Assembly (NCBI RefSeq): GCF_900103285.1
Contig: NZ_FNGS01000002.1
Coordinates: 536,064-600,063, forward strand
DNA from: Siphonobacter aquaeclarae
GTDB lineage: Bacteria; Bacteroidota; Bacteroidia; Cytophagales; Spirosomataceae
Direction of reading: 5' to 3'
Length of the DNA: 64,000 nucleotides
In this document: positions 36,302-46,174 of the stretch, one piece after another
Position numbering within the stretch: the stretch's first letter is position 1
How the letters are laid out: the number at the start of each line of letters is the position of its first letter
Notes under the pieces: generated by a model
Databases searched by the model: none
What the model was told of the DNA's origin: nothing
The model's input: the letters and a program-made list of their open reading frames with translations, nothing else
Made by a program: the position numbers and the translations under genes

Positions 36302-37585
36302 CTACACCCGCGACATGATGAAGGAACGCTGCGCGTCGAGTTTCAGGAAAATAAACAAGAGGATCGTAAACGACCACAAGCCGGACCCCCCGTAACTGAA
36401 GAACGGCAGGGGAATTCCGATGACGGGCATCAGCCCGATCGTCATTCCGATATTCACCAGAAAGTGAAAGAAAAAGACGGATACGACACCATACCCATAG
36501 ATCCGGGCGAAGCGGGTCCGCTGCCGTTCCGCCAGAAAAACCAGCCGCAGGATCAGCGACAGCAGTAGCCCAATCACCACAAGGCTCCCGAAGAAACCAT
36601 GCTCCTCTCCCACCGTACAGAAGATGAAGTCTGTACTCTGTTCCGGAACGAAGTCAAATTTTGTCTGGGTACCCTGTAGAAAACCCTTTCCGAAGATCCC
36701 GCCGGAACCGATGGCAATTTTGGATTGAATGACGTTCCAGCCTGCGCCGCGCTTGTGGCTGTTGGGATCAATCAGTACCTCAATCCGTGAGCGCTGGTGC
36801 GGTTCGAGGACGTCATTGATGAAAAAATCCGCAGCCAGTACCATTCCGACACACCCGGCATACACCAGCCCGACGGCCACGAATGTTCGTCGCGTTCGCT
36901 GATACCGGGGCAGGAAAAAGATGACGATACCGGCAACGACGGCCAGGCCAATCGCAATTTTCAGGGTATCAACGGTCTGGGAAAGAATCAGCAGGGTCGC
37001 CGCGACGATGACGATCGACGGGAAAATACCCGGCAGCCCTTCCCGGTACAGCATCAGCATCAGGCCCACGAGTACCAGCGCCTGCCCCGTCTCGGACGAC
37101 ACCCGGATCAGTACCATCGGAATGAGGATGAAGATCGCGACATTGAGCTGGTCTTTGAAGCGGGCCATATTGGTGCCGGGCGTGCTGAGGTACTTCGCGA
37201 TGGCCAGGATAGTCGCCATCTTCGCCACCTCCGCCGGCTGGAAGCCCACCGGGCCGATCTTGAACCAGGAATGGGACCCTTTGATATCCGCCCCCAGAAA
37301 GAGGACCGCCACCAGCAGAAATATCACAAAGCCGTATATAAAAAACCCGAAGGTTTCCCAAAAACGGTAGTCGATCACCAGAATGGCAATGATAAGCAGG
37401 ACCGAAAGCCCCATCCAAACCAGCTGTTTACCGGAATTGGTGTCGAAATTAAAGATACTGATGGGCTGCTCCGGGTTGTAGACGGCCGCATAGATATTGA
37501 GCCAGCCGATCACCACACAGGCGATGTACAGGCTCACCGTCAGCCAGTCGATACGGTTCAGAATACTGTTATTGCGGGATGCCAA
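36302..37585 (-). CDS. rodA: Peptidoglycan glycosyltransferase RodA
   Basis: 427 residues with about ten hydrophobic helices of the FtsW/RodA/SpoVE (SEDS) family. Visible marks include PVGFQPAEVAKMATILAIAK, with the family's Glu, and the late motif GLMPVIGIPLPFFSYGGSGL. RodA polymerises lipid II into glycan strands during side-wall growth together with PBP2, whose gene ends 13 bases upstream. The usual neighbours mreBCD are not in this window next to mrdA. The long insert around helices 6-8 (FFLPRYQRTRR to IFGKGFLQGTQTKF) is usual for Bacteroidota RodA. Confidence 0.95.
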   Translation of the reverse strand: MASRNNSILNRIDWLTVSLYIACVVIGWLNIYAAVYNPEQPISIFNFDTNSGKQLVWMGLSVLLIIAILVIDYRFWETFGFFIYGFVIFLLVAVLFLGADIKGSHSWFKIGPVGFQPAEVAKMATILAIAKYLSTPGTNMARFKDQLNVAIFILIPMVLIRVSSETGQALVLVGLMLMLYREGLPGIFPSIVIVAATLLILSQTVDTLKIAIGLAVVAGIVIFFLPRYQRTRRTFVAVGLVYAGCVGMVLAADFFINDVLEPHQRSRIEVLIDPNSHKRGAGWNVIQSKIAIGSGGIFGKGFLQGTQTKFDFVPEQSTDFIFCTVGEEHGFFGSLVVIGLLLSLILRLVFLAERQRTRFARIYGYGVVSVFFFHFLVNIGMTIGLMPVIGIPLPFFSYGGSGLWSFTILLFIFLKLDAQRSFIMSRV

Positions 37586-37598
37586 TGTCTCGGAAGTT

Positions 37599-39533
37599 TC
37601 AGGGTTTCGTATGGGAAACGAGCGGGCCGGTTACCTTTTTCGCGGCAACGAGCGGCTTCTGCTGTTTCGTCGTATCCGGCTTCGGTTTGCTGTTCGGCGC
37701 GTTGGGCAGGCGAAGCAGGTACTTGGCCTTCATTTCCGCTTCCGCAGCCTTATTGGTGGTATACCCTTTCAGGTACCGCTCCGCAACCAGCATCGAGATC
37801 GGTGCAGCGGTAACGCCACCCCAGCGACCGTAGTCGACCACCGTCGCAATCGCAATCTTCGGATTATTCCGCGGCGCGAAGCAGATGAAAACGGAGTTAT
37901 CATCCTGCCCTTTTTTGTTCTGGGACGTCCCGGTCTTTCCGCAGGCTTCGATATCCCGGACGACGTACCGCGCCGGTACCGTCACCGGGCTGTTGATGGC
38001 GTCGTACATCGCCGAAATCAGCGTTTCAAAGTGGCGCTGCTCAATATCGACGGAATGTTTCACCTTGAATTCCGGCAGCGGTTCCCCTTTCGGACTTCCG
38101 ATGGCCCGGACAATGTGCGGCGGAATATACCACCCGCGGTTGGCGATGATCGCCGCGACGTTGGCCAGTTTGAGTGGCGTGACGAGCAGCTCACCCTCTC
38201 CGATACCAACCGAATAGATATTGGAAAACTTCCAGGAATACTCGCCTTTATTTCGCTTGTTGTAGTATTCTACATCAGGCAACAGTCCTTTCTTTTCGTA
38301 GGGAAGATCCACGCCGAGCTTCTGGCCGATGCCAAATTTGGCTACACGTTCGCTCCATTTCTGAAGACCTACCTTAGACGCCTTAAAGGGATCGCGCTCG
38401 TCGTTGTGGTAGATGATTCTCCGGAATACGTGGTAAAAATACGGGTTGCAGGAACGCTGGATGGCGGTATGAAGATCGCTCGAGCTACGTCCGCAGTGGC
38501 AGTTCATCCGGATGCCGGAGTGACCGAGTACGGTACCCGGGGTAATCGCTCCTTCTTCCAGGCCGACTACGGTTTCGACGGTCTTGAACGTCGACCCCGG
38601 CCGGTACAACCCCTGCAACGCTCTGTTCAACAACAGGTTATACGGATTGAGCGCCAGGCGGGCATAGTTTTTCGAATAGTTTCTTCCGGCCAGAAGCTTG
38701 GGATCGTAGGAAGGGGACGATACCATCGCCAGAATTTCTCCTGTAGCCGGATCAATCGCCACCATACTCCCCGATTTGTTGACAAAAAGGCTGTCGGCAT
38801 ACTGCTGAAGGTCCAGGTCGATCGAGGTATACAGGTTCTTGCCCGCTACCGGGGAAACGTCCATTTCGCCGCCTTTCCACGGGCCTTTTACCACGCCGTG
38901 CACATCCTTCATGATGTACTTGACACCGCGTCTTCCCCGTAAGATATCTTCGTAAAACCGTTCCAGCCCGCTTTTTCCGATGTAGTCGCCCTGCCGGTAG
39001 TAATCCTCCCCGGCCTCCTCCTGCTCTTCCAGCTGCTTGGGACTGACCTCTGCGACGTACCCCAGGGTATTCGCCATCGCAGTCGTGTTATACGTCCGGA
39101 AAGCGTTGGTTTCGAAGGTAAAGCCGGGATAATCAACCATGGCATCCTGCACGCGGGCGAAGTCCTCGACGGACAACTGCCGCATAAACAGCGACGGCTT
39201 GAACTTGGAATACGTCCGGGCGATGGTAAACATGCTGTCAAACTGAAACTTCGACAGCCCCAGCAGGTTACACAGGCGAAGCGTGTCCTGAATTTTGACC
39301 TTTTTCGGCGTGACGTAAATATCGTAAGTAGGCGTATTGTAGACGATGAGCTGACCCTTCCGGTCGTAGATCTGACCGCGATACGGAATCTGGACAACCT
39401 GTTCGATCGCGTTGTCGACAGCCGCCTCCGAGTATCCCTCGTCAATAACCTGTAGGTAGAACAACTTAGCGAGGTAGATAATGGCCACCAGCACCACTAC
39501 TCCCTGTATGATTCGCTTTTTAACTTCTTGCAT
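37599..39533 (-). CDS. mrdA: Penicillin-binding protein 2
   Basis: 644 residues. One N-terminal membrane helix (IIQGVVVLVAIIYLAKLFYL) is followed by the PBP dimerisation domain (about 45-230) and the transpeptidase domain. Its three active-site motifs are SxxK in PGSTFKTV near residue 314, SxN as SCN near 361 and KTGT in ACGKTGTSQ near 531. It cross-links side-wall peptidoglycan at the outer face of the inner membrane. The lysine- and proline-rich tail of about 40 residues after the last motif is variable in the family. Operon with rodA, 13 bases apart. Confidence 0.95.
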   Translation of the reverse strand: MQEVKKRIIQGVVVLVAIIYLAKLFYLQVIDEGYSEAAVDNAIEQVVQIPYRGQIYDRKGQLIVYNTPTYDIYVTPKKVKIQDTLRLCNLLGLSKFQFDSMFTIARTYSKFKPSLFMRQLSVEDFARVQDAMVDYPGFTFETNAFRTYNTTAMANTLGYVAEVSPKQLEEQEEAGEDYYRQGDYIGKSGLERFYEDILRGRRGVKYIMKDVHGVVKGPWKGGEMDVSPVAGKNLYTSIDLDLQQYADSLFVNKSGSMVAIDPATGEILAMVSSPSYDPKLLAGRNYSKNYARLALNPYNLLLNRALQGLYRPGSTFKTVETVVGLEEGAITPGTVLGHSGIRMNCHCGRSSSDLHTAIQRSCNPYFYHVFRRIIYHNDERDPFKASKVGLQKWSERVAKFGIGQKLGVDLPYEKKGLLPDVEYYNKRNKGEYSWKFSNIYSVGIGEGELLVTPLKLANVAAIIANRGWYIPPHIVRAIGSPKGEPLPEFKVKHSVDIEQRHFETLISAMYDAINSPVTVPARYVVRDIEACGKTGTSQNKKGQDDNSVFICFAPRNNPKIAIATVVDYGRWGGVTAAPISMLVAERYLKGYTTNKAAEAEMKAKYLLRLPNAPNSKPKPDTTKQQKPLVAAKKVTGPLVSHTKP

Positions 39534-39716
39534 ATTTCCCCGACAATCCCTCTAAATCAGACCATTTTCCACACAAAATTTGACCTTTTTTGAGGATTTG
39601 ACAAGCCCGATCCCCAATCTTCATAAAATTTTATTTGGCACCGCCGGCGAGGCTTTCGGTAAGGGTAACGGACAGCCGGGCAAGTATATTTTACGCGACG
39701 AAACCACCCAAGCAAA

Positions 39717-39760
39717 CCGCCCGGCGCCCCCCGAAAGAAGCTTCGGGAGGCGCCGGGCGG
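39717..39760 (-). terminator. Terminator-like GC hairpin after the carboxylase gene
   Basis: A 12-bp stem plus a 7-bp stem around one mismatch, 39717-39735 with 39742-39760. It begins 19 bases beyond the carboxylase stop on the minus strand and is followed there by TTTGCTT, a weak T tract. Confidence 0.6.
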
Positions 39761-39779
39761 CAGTTAGTCTGGTATCCTG

Positions 39780-41330
39780 TCAGAGCGGGATATTCCCGTG
39801 CTTGCGCCGGGGACGGGTATCTACTTTGTTTTCCAGCATCGCAAACCCGCGGATGAGTTTTTCACGGGTTTCTTCCGGAAGGATGACTTCGTCGATATAC
39901 CCGCGAAACGCCGCCCGGTAAGGATTGGCGAATTTTTCGGTGTAATCGGCGACTTTCTCTGCCAGCGCTGCTTCAGGGTCTTCTGCCGCGGCAATTTCGC
40001 GCTTGAAGATGATTTCGGATGCTCCCTTCGCACCCATGACGGCGATTTCGGCAGACGGCCAGGCATAGTTCATGTCCGCGCCGATGTGCTTGGAATTCAT
40101 CACGTCATAAGCACCGCCGTACGCCTTCCGGGTAATGACGGTGATACGCGGCACGGTCGCCTCGCAAAACGCATACAGCAGTTTCGCGCCGTTTTTGATG
40201 ATACCGTTCCATTCCTGGTCCGTTCCCGGCAGAAAACCCGGCACATCTTCAAACACAAGCAATGGAATATTGAAGCAATCACAGAAGCGGACAAACCGGG
40301 CCGCTTTTTCACTGGCTTTGATATCGAGAACACCTGCCAGTACCGCCGGCTGGTTCGCCACAATACCGATGCTGCGGCCTGCGAGCCGGGCAAACCCAAC
40401 GACAATATTCTCTCCGAAATTCTTATGTACTTCGAAGAACGTTCCTTCGTCGGCGACGGCTTCGATCACTTCCTTGATATCATACGGCTGGTTTGCGTTT
40501 TCGGGAATGAGGGTATTGAGGGCCGGACGTTTTTCGTTTCCGGCTTCATAGGGTACGCGGGGAGCTTCCTCTTCACAATTTTGCGGGACGTAGCTCAGCA
40601 GTTGCTTCAGGTACTGAATGGCTACTACCTCGTTTTCGCAGGAAAAATGCGCTACGCCGGATTTATGGCTGTGGGTACTCGCCCCGCCGAGCTCCTCGAA
40701 AGTTACTTCTTCGTTGGTGACGGTTTTGACGACATTCGGACCGGTTACAAACATATAACTGGTATTCTCCACCATCAGGATAAAATCCGTAATCGCCGGA
40801 GAATAAACCGCGCCGCCCGCGCAGGGGCCCATCACCGCTGAAAACTGTGGAACAACGCCGGATGCCAGCGTATTCCGGTAAAAGATATCGGCATACCCTG
40901 CCAGCGAAACCACCCCTTCCTGAATACGCGCTCCGCCGGAATCGTTCAGGCCGATCAGCGGCGCACCGTTTTTCAGGGCCAGGTCCATCAGCCGGCATAT
41001 TTTCTCGGCGTGCGTTTCGCTGAGTGCGCCACCGAAGACGGTAAAATCCTGCGCGAAAACATAGACCAGCCGTCCGGCAACGGTCCCGTAACCTGTCACA
41101 ACGCCATCTCCGAGGTAGTGTTCGCGGTCGAGACCGAAGTCGCGGCTCCGGTGCATGACAAATTTTCCGATCTCTTCGAAACTGCCTTCGTCCATCAGCA
41201 ACCCGATTCGTTCGCGGGCCGTCAGTTTGCCTTTCTGATGTTGATTTTCAATGCGTTTCGCACCTCCACCCTGTTCGGCTTCAGCATTCTTCCGGGCCAG
41301 CTCGGCAAACTTTTCTGCAATCGTACTCAC
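39780..41330 (-). CDS. Acyl-CoA (propionyl-CoA) carboxylase, carboxyltransferase beta subunit
   Basis: 516 residues from the GTG at 41330, chosen because the family alignment begins just after it ([22 protein letters not shown]). A more upstream ATG would add 47 residues that do not look like a protein domain. The two crotonase-fold halves are clear: first half with [13 protein letters not shown] and [12 protein letters not shown], second half with [21 protein letters not shown] and [13 protein letters not shown]. The enzyme moves carboxyl from biotin to propionyl- or acetyl-CoA. The biotin carboxylase and carrier subunits are not next to it. Divergent from hslU. Confidence 0.92.
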   Translation of the reverse strand: MSTIAEKFAELARKNAEAEQGGGAKRIENQHQKGKLTARERIGLLMDEGSFEEIGKFVMHRSRDFGLDREHYLGDGVVTGYGTVAGRLVYVFAQDFTVFGGALSETHAEKICRLMDLALKNGAPLIGLNDSGGARIQEGVVSLAGYADIFYRNTLASGVVPQFSAVMGPCAGGAVYSPAITDFILMVENTSYMFVTGPNVVKTVTNEEVTFEELGGASTHSHKSGVAHFSCENEVVAIQYLKQLLSYVPQNCEEEAPRVPYEAGNEKRPALNTLIPENANQPYDIKEVIEAVADEGTFFEVHKNFGENIVVGFARLAGRSIGIVANQPAVLAGVLDIKASEKAARFVRFCDCFNIPLLVFEDVPGFLPGTDQEWNGIIKNGAKLLYAFCEATVPRITVITRKAYGGAYDVMNSKHIGADMNYAWPSAEIAVMGAKGASEIIFKREIAAAEDPEAALAEKVADYTEKFANPYRAAFRGYIDEVILPEETREKLIRGFAMLENKVDTRPRRKHGNIPL

Positions 41331-41464
41331 GGATGGTATTCGGATTTGAGGATTTGAGGAGTTGAGAACACTTTTTTCTATCCGCAAAGTACATAATAGA
41401 CCAGTTAAGTTGGGTGTCAGAGGAAAATTAGTGTTTTCTTGTGACCCTATTGACCGAAAACAGG

Positions 41465-42844
41465 ATGGCAAAGAACCTGGAAGCCTTAACGCCCCGCCAG
41501 ATCGTGGCGGAGCTGGACAAATACATCATCGGCCAGCAGGAAGCGAAGAAAAATGTGGCGATATCCCTGCGTAACCGCTGGCGGCGCATGAACGCCCCGG
41601 CAGAAATGCAACGGGAAATCATGCCCAACAATATCCTCCTGATCGGCCCTACCGGTTGCGGAAAAACCGAAATCGCCCGACGCCTGGCCCAACTGGCCGA
41701 CGCGCCCTTTACCAAAGTCGAAGCTTCCAAGTTTACCGAAGTAGGTTACGTAGGCCGGGATGTGGAGAGCATGGTTCGCGACCTCGTCGAACAGGCCGTA
41801 CACATGGTACGCGCCGCCAAAAAGGAATCTGTGAAGGAGCGCGCCGCGCAGGCCGTGGAAGATGCTATCCTGGACGCCCTGATTCCGGCTGTGCGCCAGC
41901 CGACCGGGTTCCAACCTTCTCAGGAACCCAACGAATCCACGTCCGACGCGGAGCTGAACGAGCGTACGCGGGAGCGCTTCCGGGAAAAAATCCGGAACGG
42001 AGAGATCGACGCGCGCAAAATCGAAATCGACGTCCAGCAAAGCGCCGCTCCCAACATCGGCGTGATGGGCGGACCCATCGACGACAGCTCCATGATGAAC
42101 ATTCAGGAAATGCTGTCTGGCATGATGCCCAAACAACGCAAAAAGCGTAAAGTCACCATCGGCGAAGCCAAACGCATCCTGCTGGAAGAAGAGGCGTCGA
42201 AGCTCATCGACATGGACGAGGTCAAGGAAGAAGCGATCCGGAAGGCAGAAAACCTCGGCATGATCTTTATTGACGAAATCGACAAGGTAGCGGCCAAAAG
42301 CGGCGGCTCCGGGCCGGACGTCTCCCGGGAAGGCGTGCAGCGGGACTTGCTTCCGATTGTGGAAGGATCTACTGTCAACACCAAGTACGGCGTCATCCAG
42401 ACCGATCATATTCTGTTCATCGCAGCAGGCGCTTTTCACGTCGCCAAACCCAGCGATCTCATTCCGGAATTGCAGGGACGTTTTCCGATCCGTGTTGAGC
42501 TGCAGCCCCTTACCCGGGCAGATTTTGTCCGGATCCTGCGTGAGCCGAAAAACGCCCTGACCCGGCAGTACGAAGCAATGCTGGCAGCAGAAGGTGTCGA
42601 ATTATCTTTCAATGACGAGGCGCTCGAAGCCCTGGCCGACGTCGCTTTCCGCCTCAATACTGAAGTGGAAAACATCGGCGCACGTCGTCTGCAAACCGTT
42701 GTCAGTCAGCTGTTGAATGACGTCTTGTTTGACATTCCCGACGCCATCGGACCGAATGCCCACGTCGTGGTGACGAAAGAACTCGTCGAGAACCGGTTGG
42801 CAGGTCTCGTTCAAAACCGCGACCTTAGCCAGTATATTCTGTAA
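41465..42844 (+). CDS. hslU: HslU ATPase subunit of the HslUV protease
   Basis: 459 residues from the ATG at 41465, the family start ([18 protein letters not shown]); a GTG 24 bases upstream is in frame but not needed. Walker [10 protein letters not shown] from residue 61, Walker [11 protein letters not shown], the family I-domain (about 115-240), and the C-terminal tail ending DLSQYIL, which docks into HslV. HslU unfolds proteins for the HslV peptidase. Odd: no hslV next to it, although the two genes usually form an operon. Confidence 0.96.
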   Translation: MAKNLEALTPRQIVAELDKYIIGQQEAKKNVAISLRNRWRRMNAPAEMQREIMPNNILLIGPTGCGKTEIARRLAQLADAPFTKVEASKFTEVGYVGRDVESMVRDLVEQAVHMVRAAKKESVKERAAQAVEDAILDALIPAVRQPTGFQPSQEPNESTSDAELNERTRERFREKIRNGEIDARKIEIDVQQSAAPNIGVMGGPIDDSSMMNIQEMLSGMMPKQRKKRKVTIGEAKRILLEEEASKLIDMDEVKEEAIRKAENLGMIFIDEIDKVAAKSGGSGPDVSREGVQRDLLPIVEGSTVNTKYGVIQTDHILFIAAGAFHVAKPSDLIPELQGRFPIRVELQPLTRADFVRILREPKNALTRQYEAMLAAEGVELSFNDEALEALADVAFRLNTEVENIGARRLQTVVSQLLNDVLFDIPDAIGPNAHVVVTKELVENRLAGLVQNRDLSQYIL

Positions 42845-42849
42845 CCTGC

Positions 42850-43188
42850 ATGATTGTTTTCGGTGTTATCCTCATTCTCGTCGGCGCGATCGCTTTCCTG
42901 GTCGGATGGACGATTCTCCAAAAGCGCAGAAAATGGCTCCGTACCACAGGTCGGGCAGCCGGCCTGGTCGGCGAAGGCCAGCTCCGCTACGAAGTCGGAG
43001 AGAAAACCTATGCCCTGAAAATCACCCGGACAAACCTCGAAGGCCGCCGGATTCCGGTGCGCTACGCCCTGGCGAATCCCGGTCAGGCCCGTCCTGACTC
43101 GCCGACGGCCGTCTGGCTGACGCCGGTATTCTTCCTTCTGCTCGGCAGCGGGTTGATGCTGGTTGGCGTCGGGTTGATCAACGGCTGA
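42850..43188 (+). CDS. Small two-helix membrane protein (DUF3592-like)
   Basis: 112 residues, starting five bases after the hslU stop and so likely cotranscribed. Two membrane helices (VFGVILILVGAIAFLVGWTI near the start and TPVFFLLLGSGLMLVGVGLI at the end) enclose a soluble middle of about 60 residues with the beta pattern QLRYEVGEKTYALKI. This layout is like that of DUF3592 proteins. No function is known. A strong terminator follows 12 bases after the stop. Confidence 0.7.
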   Translation: MIVFGVILILVGAIAFLVGWTILQKRRKWLRTTGRAAGLVGEGQLRYEVGEKTYALKITRTNLEGRRIPVRYALANPGQARPDSPTAVWLTPVFFLLLGSGLMLVGVGLING

Positions 43189-43200
43189 TTTTTGCCGAGA

Positions 43201-43239
43201 TAAAAAAACCTCCGGAAGCGATTTCCGGAGGTTTTTTTA
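43201..43239 (+). terminator. Strong 17-bp terminator between convergent genes
   Basis: Perfect stem 43201-43217 with 43223-43239, five-base loop, flanked by A and T runs. It ends 15 bases before the stop of the DUF5723 gene (43254), so it probably terminates both convergent transcripts. Confidence 0.9.
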
Positions 43240-43253
43240 TAGTTGGCAGATGC

Positions 43254-44807
43254 CTAGCCTTTCCGGCGGAAGAGTCCTCTGAACAAGCCGCCGCGTTCTT
43301 CCGGGTAGCATTTCAGGTTCGATTCCGGCGCTTTCCGGAAGATGGGTATCATCGCCCCGAAATAAAACTCCATTCCTTTCGGGTTGCCGATATTGAACGT
43401 TGGCAACACATTGTCCGAGCCGATGTAAAAGATACCGGCCCGGGCGCCGATGCCCAGCGTGGGCCGGGTATAATTGTCAGCCAGTGAAACCGGTACCGTC
43501 ACGTCGAGCCATTTGGATTCATAGCGCAGGGAAGCGGCCACGACTGACGGCATCGTAAACGCCGGCTGGCTGTTTGACGCGAAGCTATGGATCAGCGTGG
43601 CGTTGGCATACCAATTGTCCTGCAGGTGGTAGTCGATACTCGCCTGGAAACTCTTCGGCATGGAGACGCGGAAGACGTTGACGCGATCAGCTTCGGAGGC
43701 GCCGAGGGTTTCGTTGAGCGCCAGTACGAAACTATCACTTCCCTGGAGGTTGCCGAAGTTGTTCTCGTCGATCAGGCGGTTTTGCCGGGTCAGGCGGTAG
43801 GCATTCTGGTAGGTCGGATTTTTATAGGTCATCCTGCCTATATCCAGCAGGGAAACGCTGATTCGATAGAGGTATTTGTTGCGGCTGGCGTCGCGCCGGA
43901 CCGCGCCTCTCTCCCGGTAGGAATATTTACGGACATCCGGCCGGTATTCATACACCAAACCGATATCGGCGCCCCAGCCTGAACCGGGAGCGGCATTGCC
44001 GAGCAGCCAGGCCGGCGTAGGCCGGAAGTCCTGAAAACCGCCGTCTCCCGTGATCCCGTATTGCGCCGAAACGTTTTTCAGCAGGACGTTTCCCCGGGTA
44101 GGGTCGTCGGGGTCCGGAACATAGCTATAATCGATGCCGGTACCGTGCAGGTGGCCCTGATGGAGGCCGACGTATCGTTTGACCGTCACCCCCGCTTTCC
44201 AGAATTCTTCCTCATTATCAAGCAGTACGCGCGCATATGTCGCCGAAAACTCCGCGACGCCGTTCGTGTTGGCGTGGAGCTGCGTGCCGAAATCTTCCGG
44301 CATAATGCGGGTATCATTGGTGGTACCGTTTCGGAGAAGGCGGGCGACAGACTCCGTGGTACGGGTAACGGCCGCGCCTACCCGCAGGCGGGAGTTGACC
44401 GAGATCGCGTTTTTATCGTTGAGTGTAACCAGTACGCCGGGGCCGATAATCTGCCCGCCGGCGCGGGCGTGCTTGGCGTGCCCGTTGAGTTTTTCGCGGA
44501 GGTATTCCTGGTCGTTGAAGACAATGCCTTTCCGGGGGCCGCGGTATTCCGATGACACGGAGTTGGTCATCATGCTGAACATGGAATACGGCGCTTCCCA
44601 GACGAGGTAGTTGTTATAGAGATAGGATTCAAAACCGGCCAGGTGGACCTGCACCTTCATGCGGGAGTCGGCAGCCAGCGCCGGGTTCAGGTAAACGCCG
44701 TGAACGCCGGCATAGTTACTGCTGCTCTGCCCCATCAGGTACTGCGCTTCCGCAGGACAGGCCAATCCCTCCAGAAAAATAGAAATACAGACAAAAGCTC
44801 TCTTCAT
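43254..44807 (-). CDS. DUF5723-family outer-membrane protein
   Basis: 517 residues. The signal peptide is about 1-21 (LACPAEAQ). The N-terminus QSSSNYAGVHGVYLNPA is the recognisable start of DUF5723 proteins, which are restricted to Bacteroidota and predicted to be outer-membrane barrels related to the FadL/PorV fold. Alternating strands run through the protein (ITVKRY-like, YRISVSLLDIG, YANATLIHSFASN). The end GGLFRGLFRRKG is basic and unusual for a barrel. The family's function is not known. Transcribed alone, divergent from pfkA. Confidence 0.82.
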   Translation of the reverse strand: MKRAFVCISIFLEGLACPAEAQYLMGQSSSNYAGVHGVYLNPALAADSRMKVQVHLAGFESYLYNNYLVWEAPYSMFSMMTNSVSSEYRGPRKGIVFNDQEYLREKLNGHAKHARAGGQIIGPGVLVTLNDKNAISVNSRLRVGAAVTRTTESVARLLRNGTTNDTRIMPEDFGTQLHANTNGVAEFSATYARVLLDNEEEFWKAGVTVKRYVGLHQGHLHGTGIDYSYVPDPDDPTRGNVLLKNVSAQYGITGDGGFQDFRPTPAWLLGNAAPGSGWGADIGLVYEYRPDVRKYSYRERGAVRRDASRNKYLYRISVSLLDIGRMTYKNPTYQNAYRLTRQNRLIDENNFGNLQGSDSFVLALNETLGASEADRVNVFRVSMPKSFQASIDYHLQDNWYANATLIHSFASNSQPAFTMPSVVAASLRYESKWLDVTVPVSLADNYTRPTLGIGARAGIFYIGSDNVLPTFNIGNPKGMEFYFGAMIPIFRKAPESNLKCYPEERGGLFRGLFRRKG

Positions 44808-45133
44808 GCACAGGTCCCTGCGGATACTATGGATACAATAGACAAAGGTGAAATGTCGCGGAAAGCGGGTTGCAATTTACGGTATTTCCGGCAGGAACTG
44901 TACGCCGGAGCCTCAATAGCCAACCTTAAGAAAGTACACAGAGATGTACGTAATTACTCAGAAAACGGAGGTGATTCTTATTAAATTACTATGAAGTCTT
45001 CGATTTTTCAAGTTCAGGAAGAGAATAGAGCGAAAGAAGATGTAAATTTGCAGCCGGTTACTTATTCTCCTATTGAAAATTTTCGAAATCCCATTTGAAA
45101 CAAAATAATTTAAACACTGGCTTGACCACACAT
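44808..45133. other. Divergent intergenic region between the DUF5723 gene and pfkA
   Basis: 326 bases, clearly more AT-rich than the flanking genes, especially 44985-45130. It holds the candidate pfkA minus-7 element at 45043-45050 and, on the minus strand near 44855, CACCTTTG, a one-mismatch minus-7 element for the DUF5723 gene. No conserved RNA or repeat was seen. Confidence 0.5.
45043..45050 (+). promoter_or_regulatory. Putative minus-7 element of pfkA
   Basis: TAAATTTG fits TAnnTTTG exactly and lies 84 bases before the start codon. No TTTG is seen at minus-33, so the call is weak. Confidence 0.3.
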
Positions 45134-46108
45134 ATGAAGCGTATCGCAATTTTTACCTCCGGAGGGGATGCTCCTGGCATGAATGCCTGCATCCGGGCCG
45201 TAGTACGGGGAGCCATGTATCACAAGGTGGAAGTGTTCGGCATCCGGCGGGGGTATAGCGGCATGATCGAAGGCGACATTCATCCGATGACATCCCGCGA
45301 TGTCTCCAACATCATACAGCGCGGAGGAACCATTCTCAAATCCGCACGTTCCCGCCGATTCACGACACCCGAAGGCCGCCAGCAGGCCTATGAAAACCTG
45401 AAGGCACTCGGTATTGAAGGATTGGTCGCCATCGGCGGTAACGGTACCTTCACCGGCGCGGATATCTTCTTCAACGAATTCAAGATTCCGACTGTCGGCG
45501 CACCCGGCACCATCGATAACGACCTTTACGGTACCGATTTTACGATCGGATATGACACGGCTGTCAACACCGCGCTCGACGCCATTGACAAAATCCGTGA
45601 TACGGCTGACTCGCACGACCGGATCTTCTTTATCGAAGTAATGGGCCGCGATTCGGGTTATATCGCTATTCAGTCAGGTATCGGCGGCGGCGCTGAGTTT
45701 GTCGTCGTACCCGAAAACGCTTCCGAACCGGTTTCTGCCGTGATCAAAACCCTCAAGCAGGGCTTCGTGAAGAAGAAATCCTCTTCGATCGTTGTCGTGG
45801 CGGAAGGCGAAAAAGAAGGTCGCGCAACGGAAATCGCCGAAAAGATCAAGAAGACAATCGATGTGGAAGTGGATATCCGGGTAACCACCCTCGGCCACGT
45901 GCAGCGCGGTGGCGCTCCGACGGCTCAGGACCGCATCCTGGCCAGCCGCCTCGGCCTCGGCGCACTCGAAGGGCTGCTCCGCGGACAGAAGAACGTCATG
46001 GTCGGTATCATCAACAACCGCCTGACGTACACGCCGTTTATCGAATGTATTACCAAGGATAAGCCCATTTCGGACGACCTGCTCCGGATGGTGCACATCC
46101 TTTCCTGA
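45134..46108 (+). CDS. pfkA: ATP-dependent 6-phosphofructokinase
   Basis: 324 residues from the ATG at 45134, where the family motif IAIFTSGGDAPGMN begins; an upstream in-frame start would add 13 residues. ATP site GGNGTFTGA, catalytic motif GTIDNDLYGTDFTIG with Asp128, fructose-6-phosphate site MGRDSGYIA. The enzyme commits fructose 6-phosphate to glycolysis. The length matches the short bacterial ATP-PFK group; Gly at the position after GGD (Ala here: GGDAPG) is as in ATP-using enzymes. Transcribed alone. Confidence 0.96.
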   Translation: MKRIAIFTSGGDAPGMNACIRAVVRGAMYHKVEVFGIRRGYSGMIEGDIHPMTSRDVSNIIQRGGTILKSARSRRFTTPEGRQQAYENLKALGIEGLVAIGGNGTFTGADIFFNEFKIPTVGAPGTIDNDLYGTDFTIGYDTAVNTALDAIDKIRDTADSHDRIFFIEVMGRDSGYIAIQSGIGGGAEFVVVPENASEPVSAVIKTLKQGFVKKKSSSIVVVAEGEKEGRATEIAEKIKKTIDVEVDIRVTTLGHVQRGGAPTAQDRILASRLGLGALEGLLRGQKNVMVGIINNRLTYTPFIECITKDKPISDDLLRMVHILS

Positions 46109-46126
46109 TTTCGTGCCGGGTTATTC

Positions 46127-46160
46127 TCCACCGGAAGGTGTCTTGTCACCGTCCGGTGGA
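46127..46160. terminator. Shared hairpin between convergent pfkA and the YdcF-like gene
   Basis: 9-bp stem 46127-46135 with 46152-46160, extended inside by GGTG/CACC (46137-46140 with 46147-46150). No T run on either strand, so termination is plausible but not certain. It lies between both stop codons. Confidence 0.5.
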
Positions 46161-46174
46161 ATGCTGTTGCCCGG

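Noticed and set aside
44829-44984. A 51-codon frame on the plus strand in the gap before pfkA.
   Set aside because: It lies in the divergent promoter region, its translation has no recognisable motif, and it would begin at the expected leader of the opposite gene.
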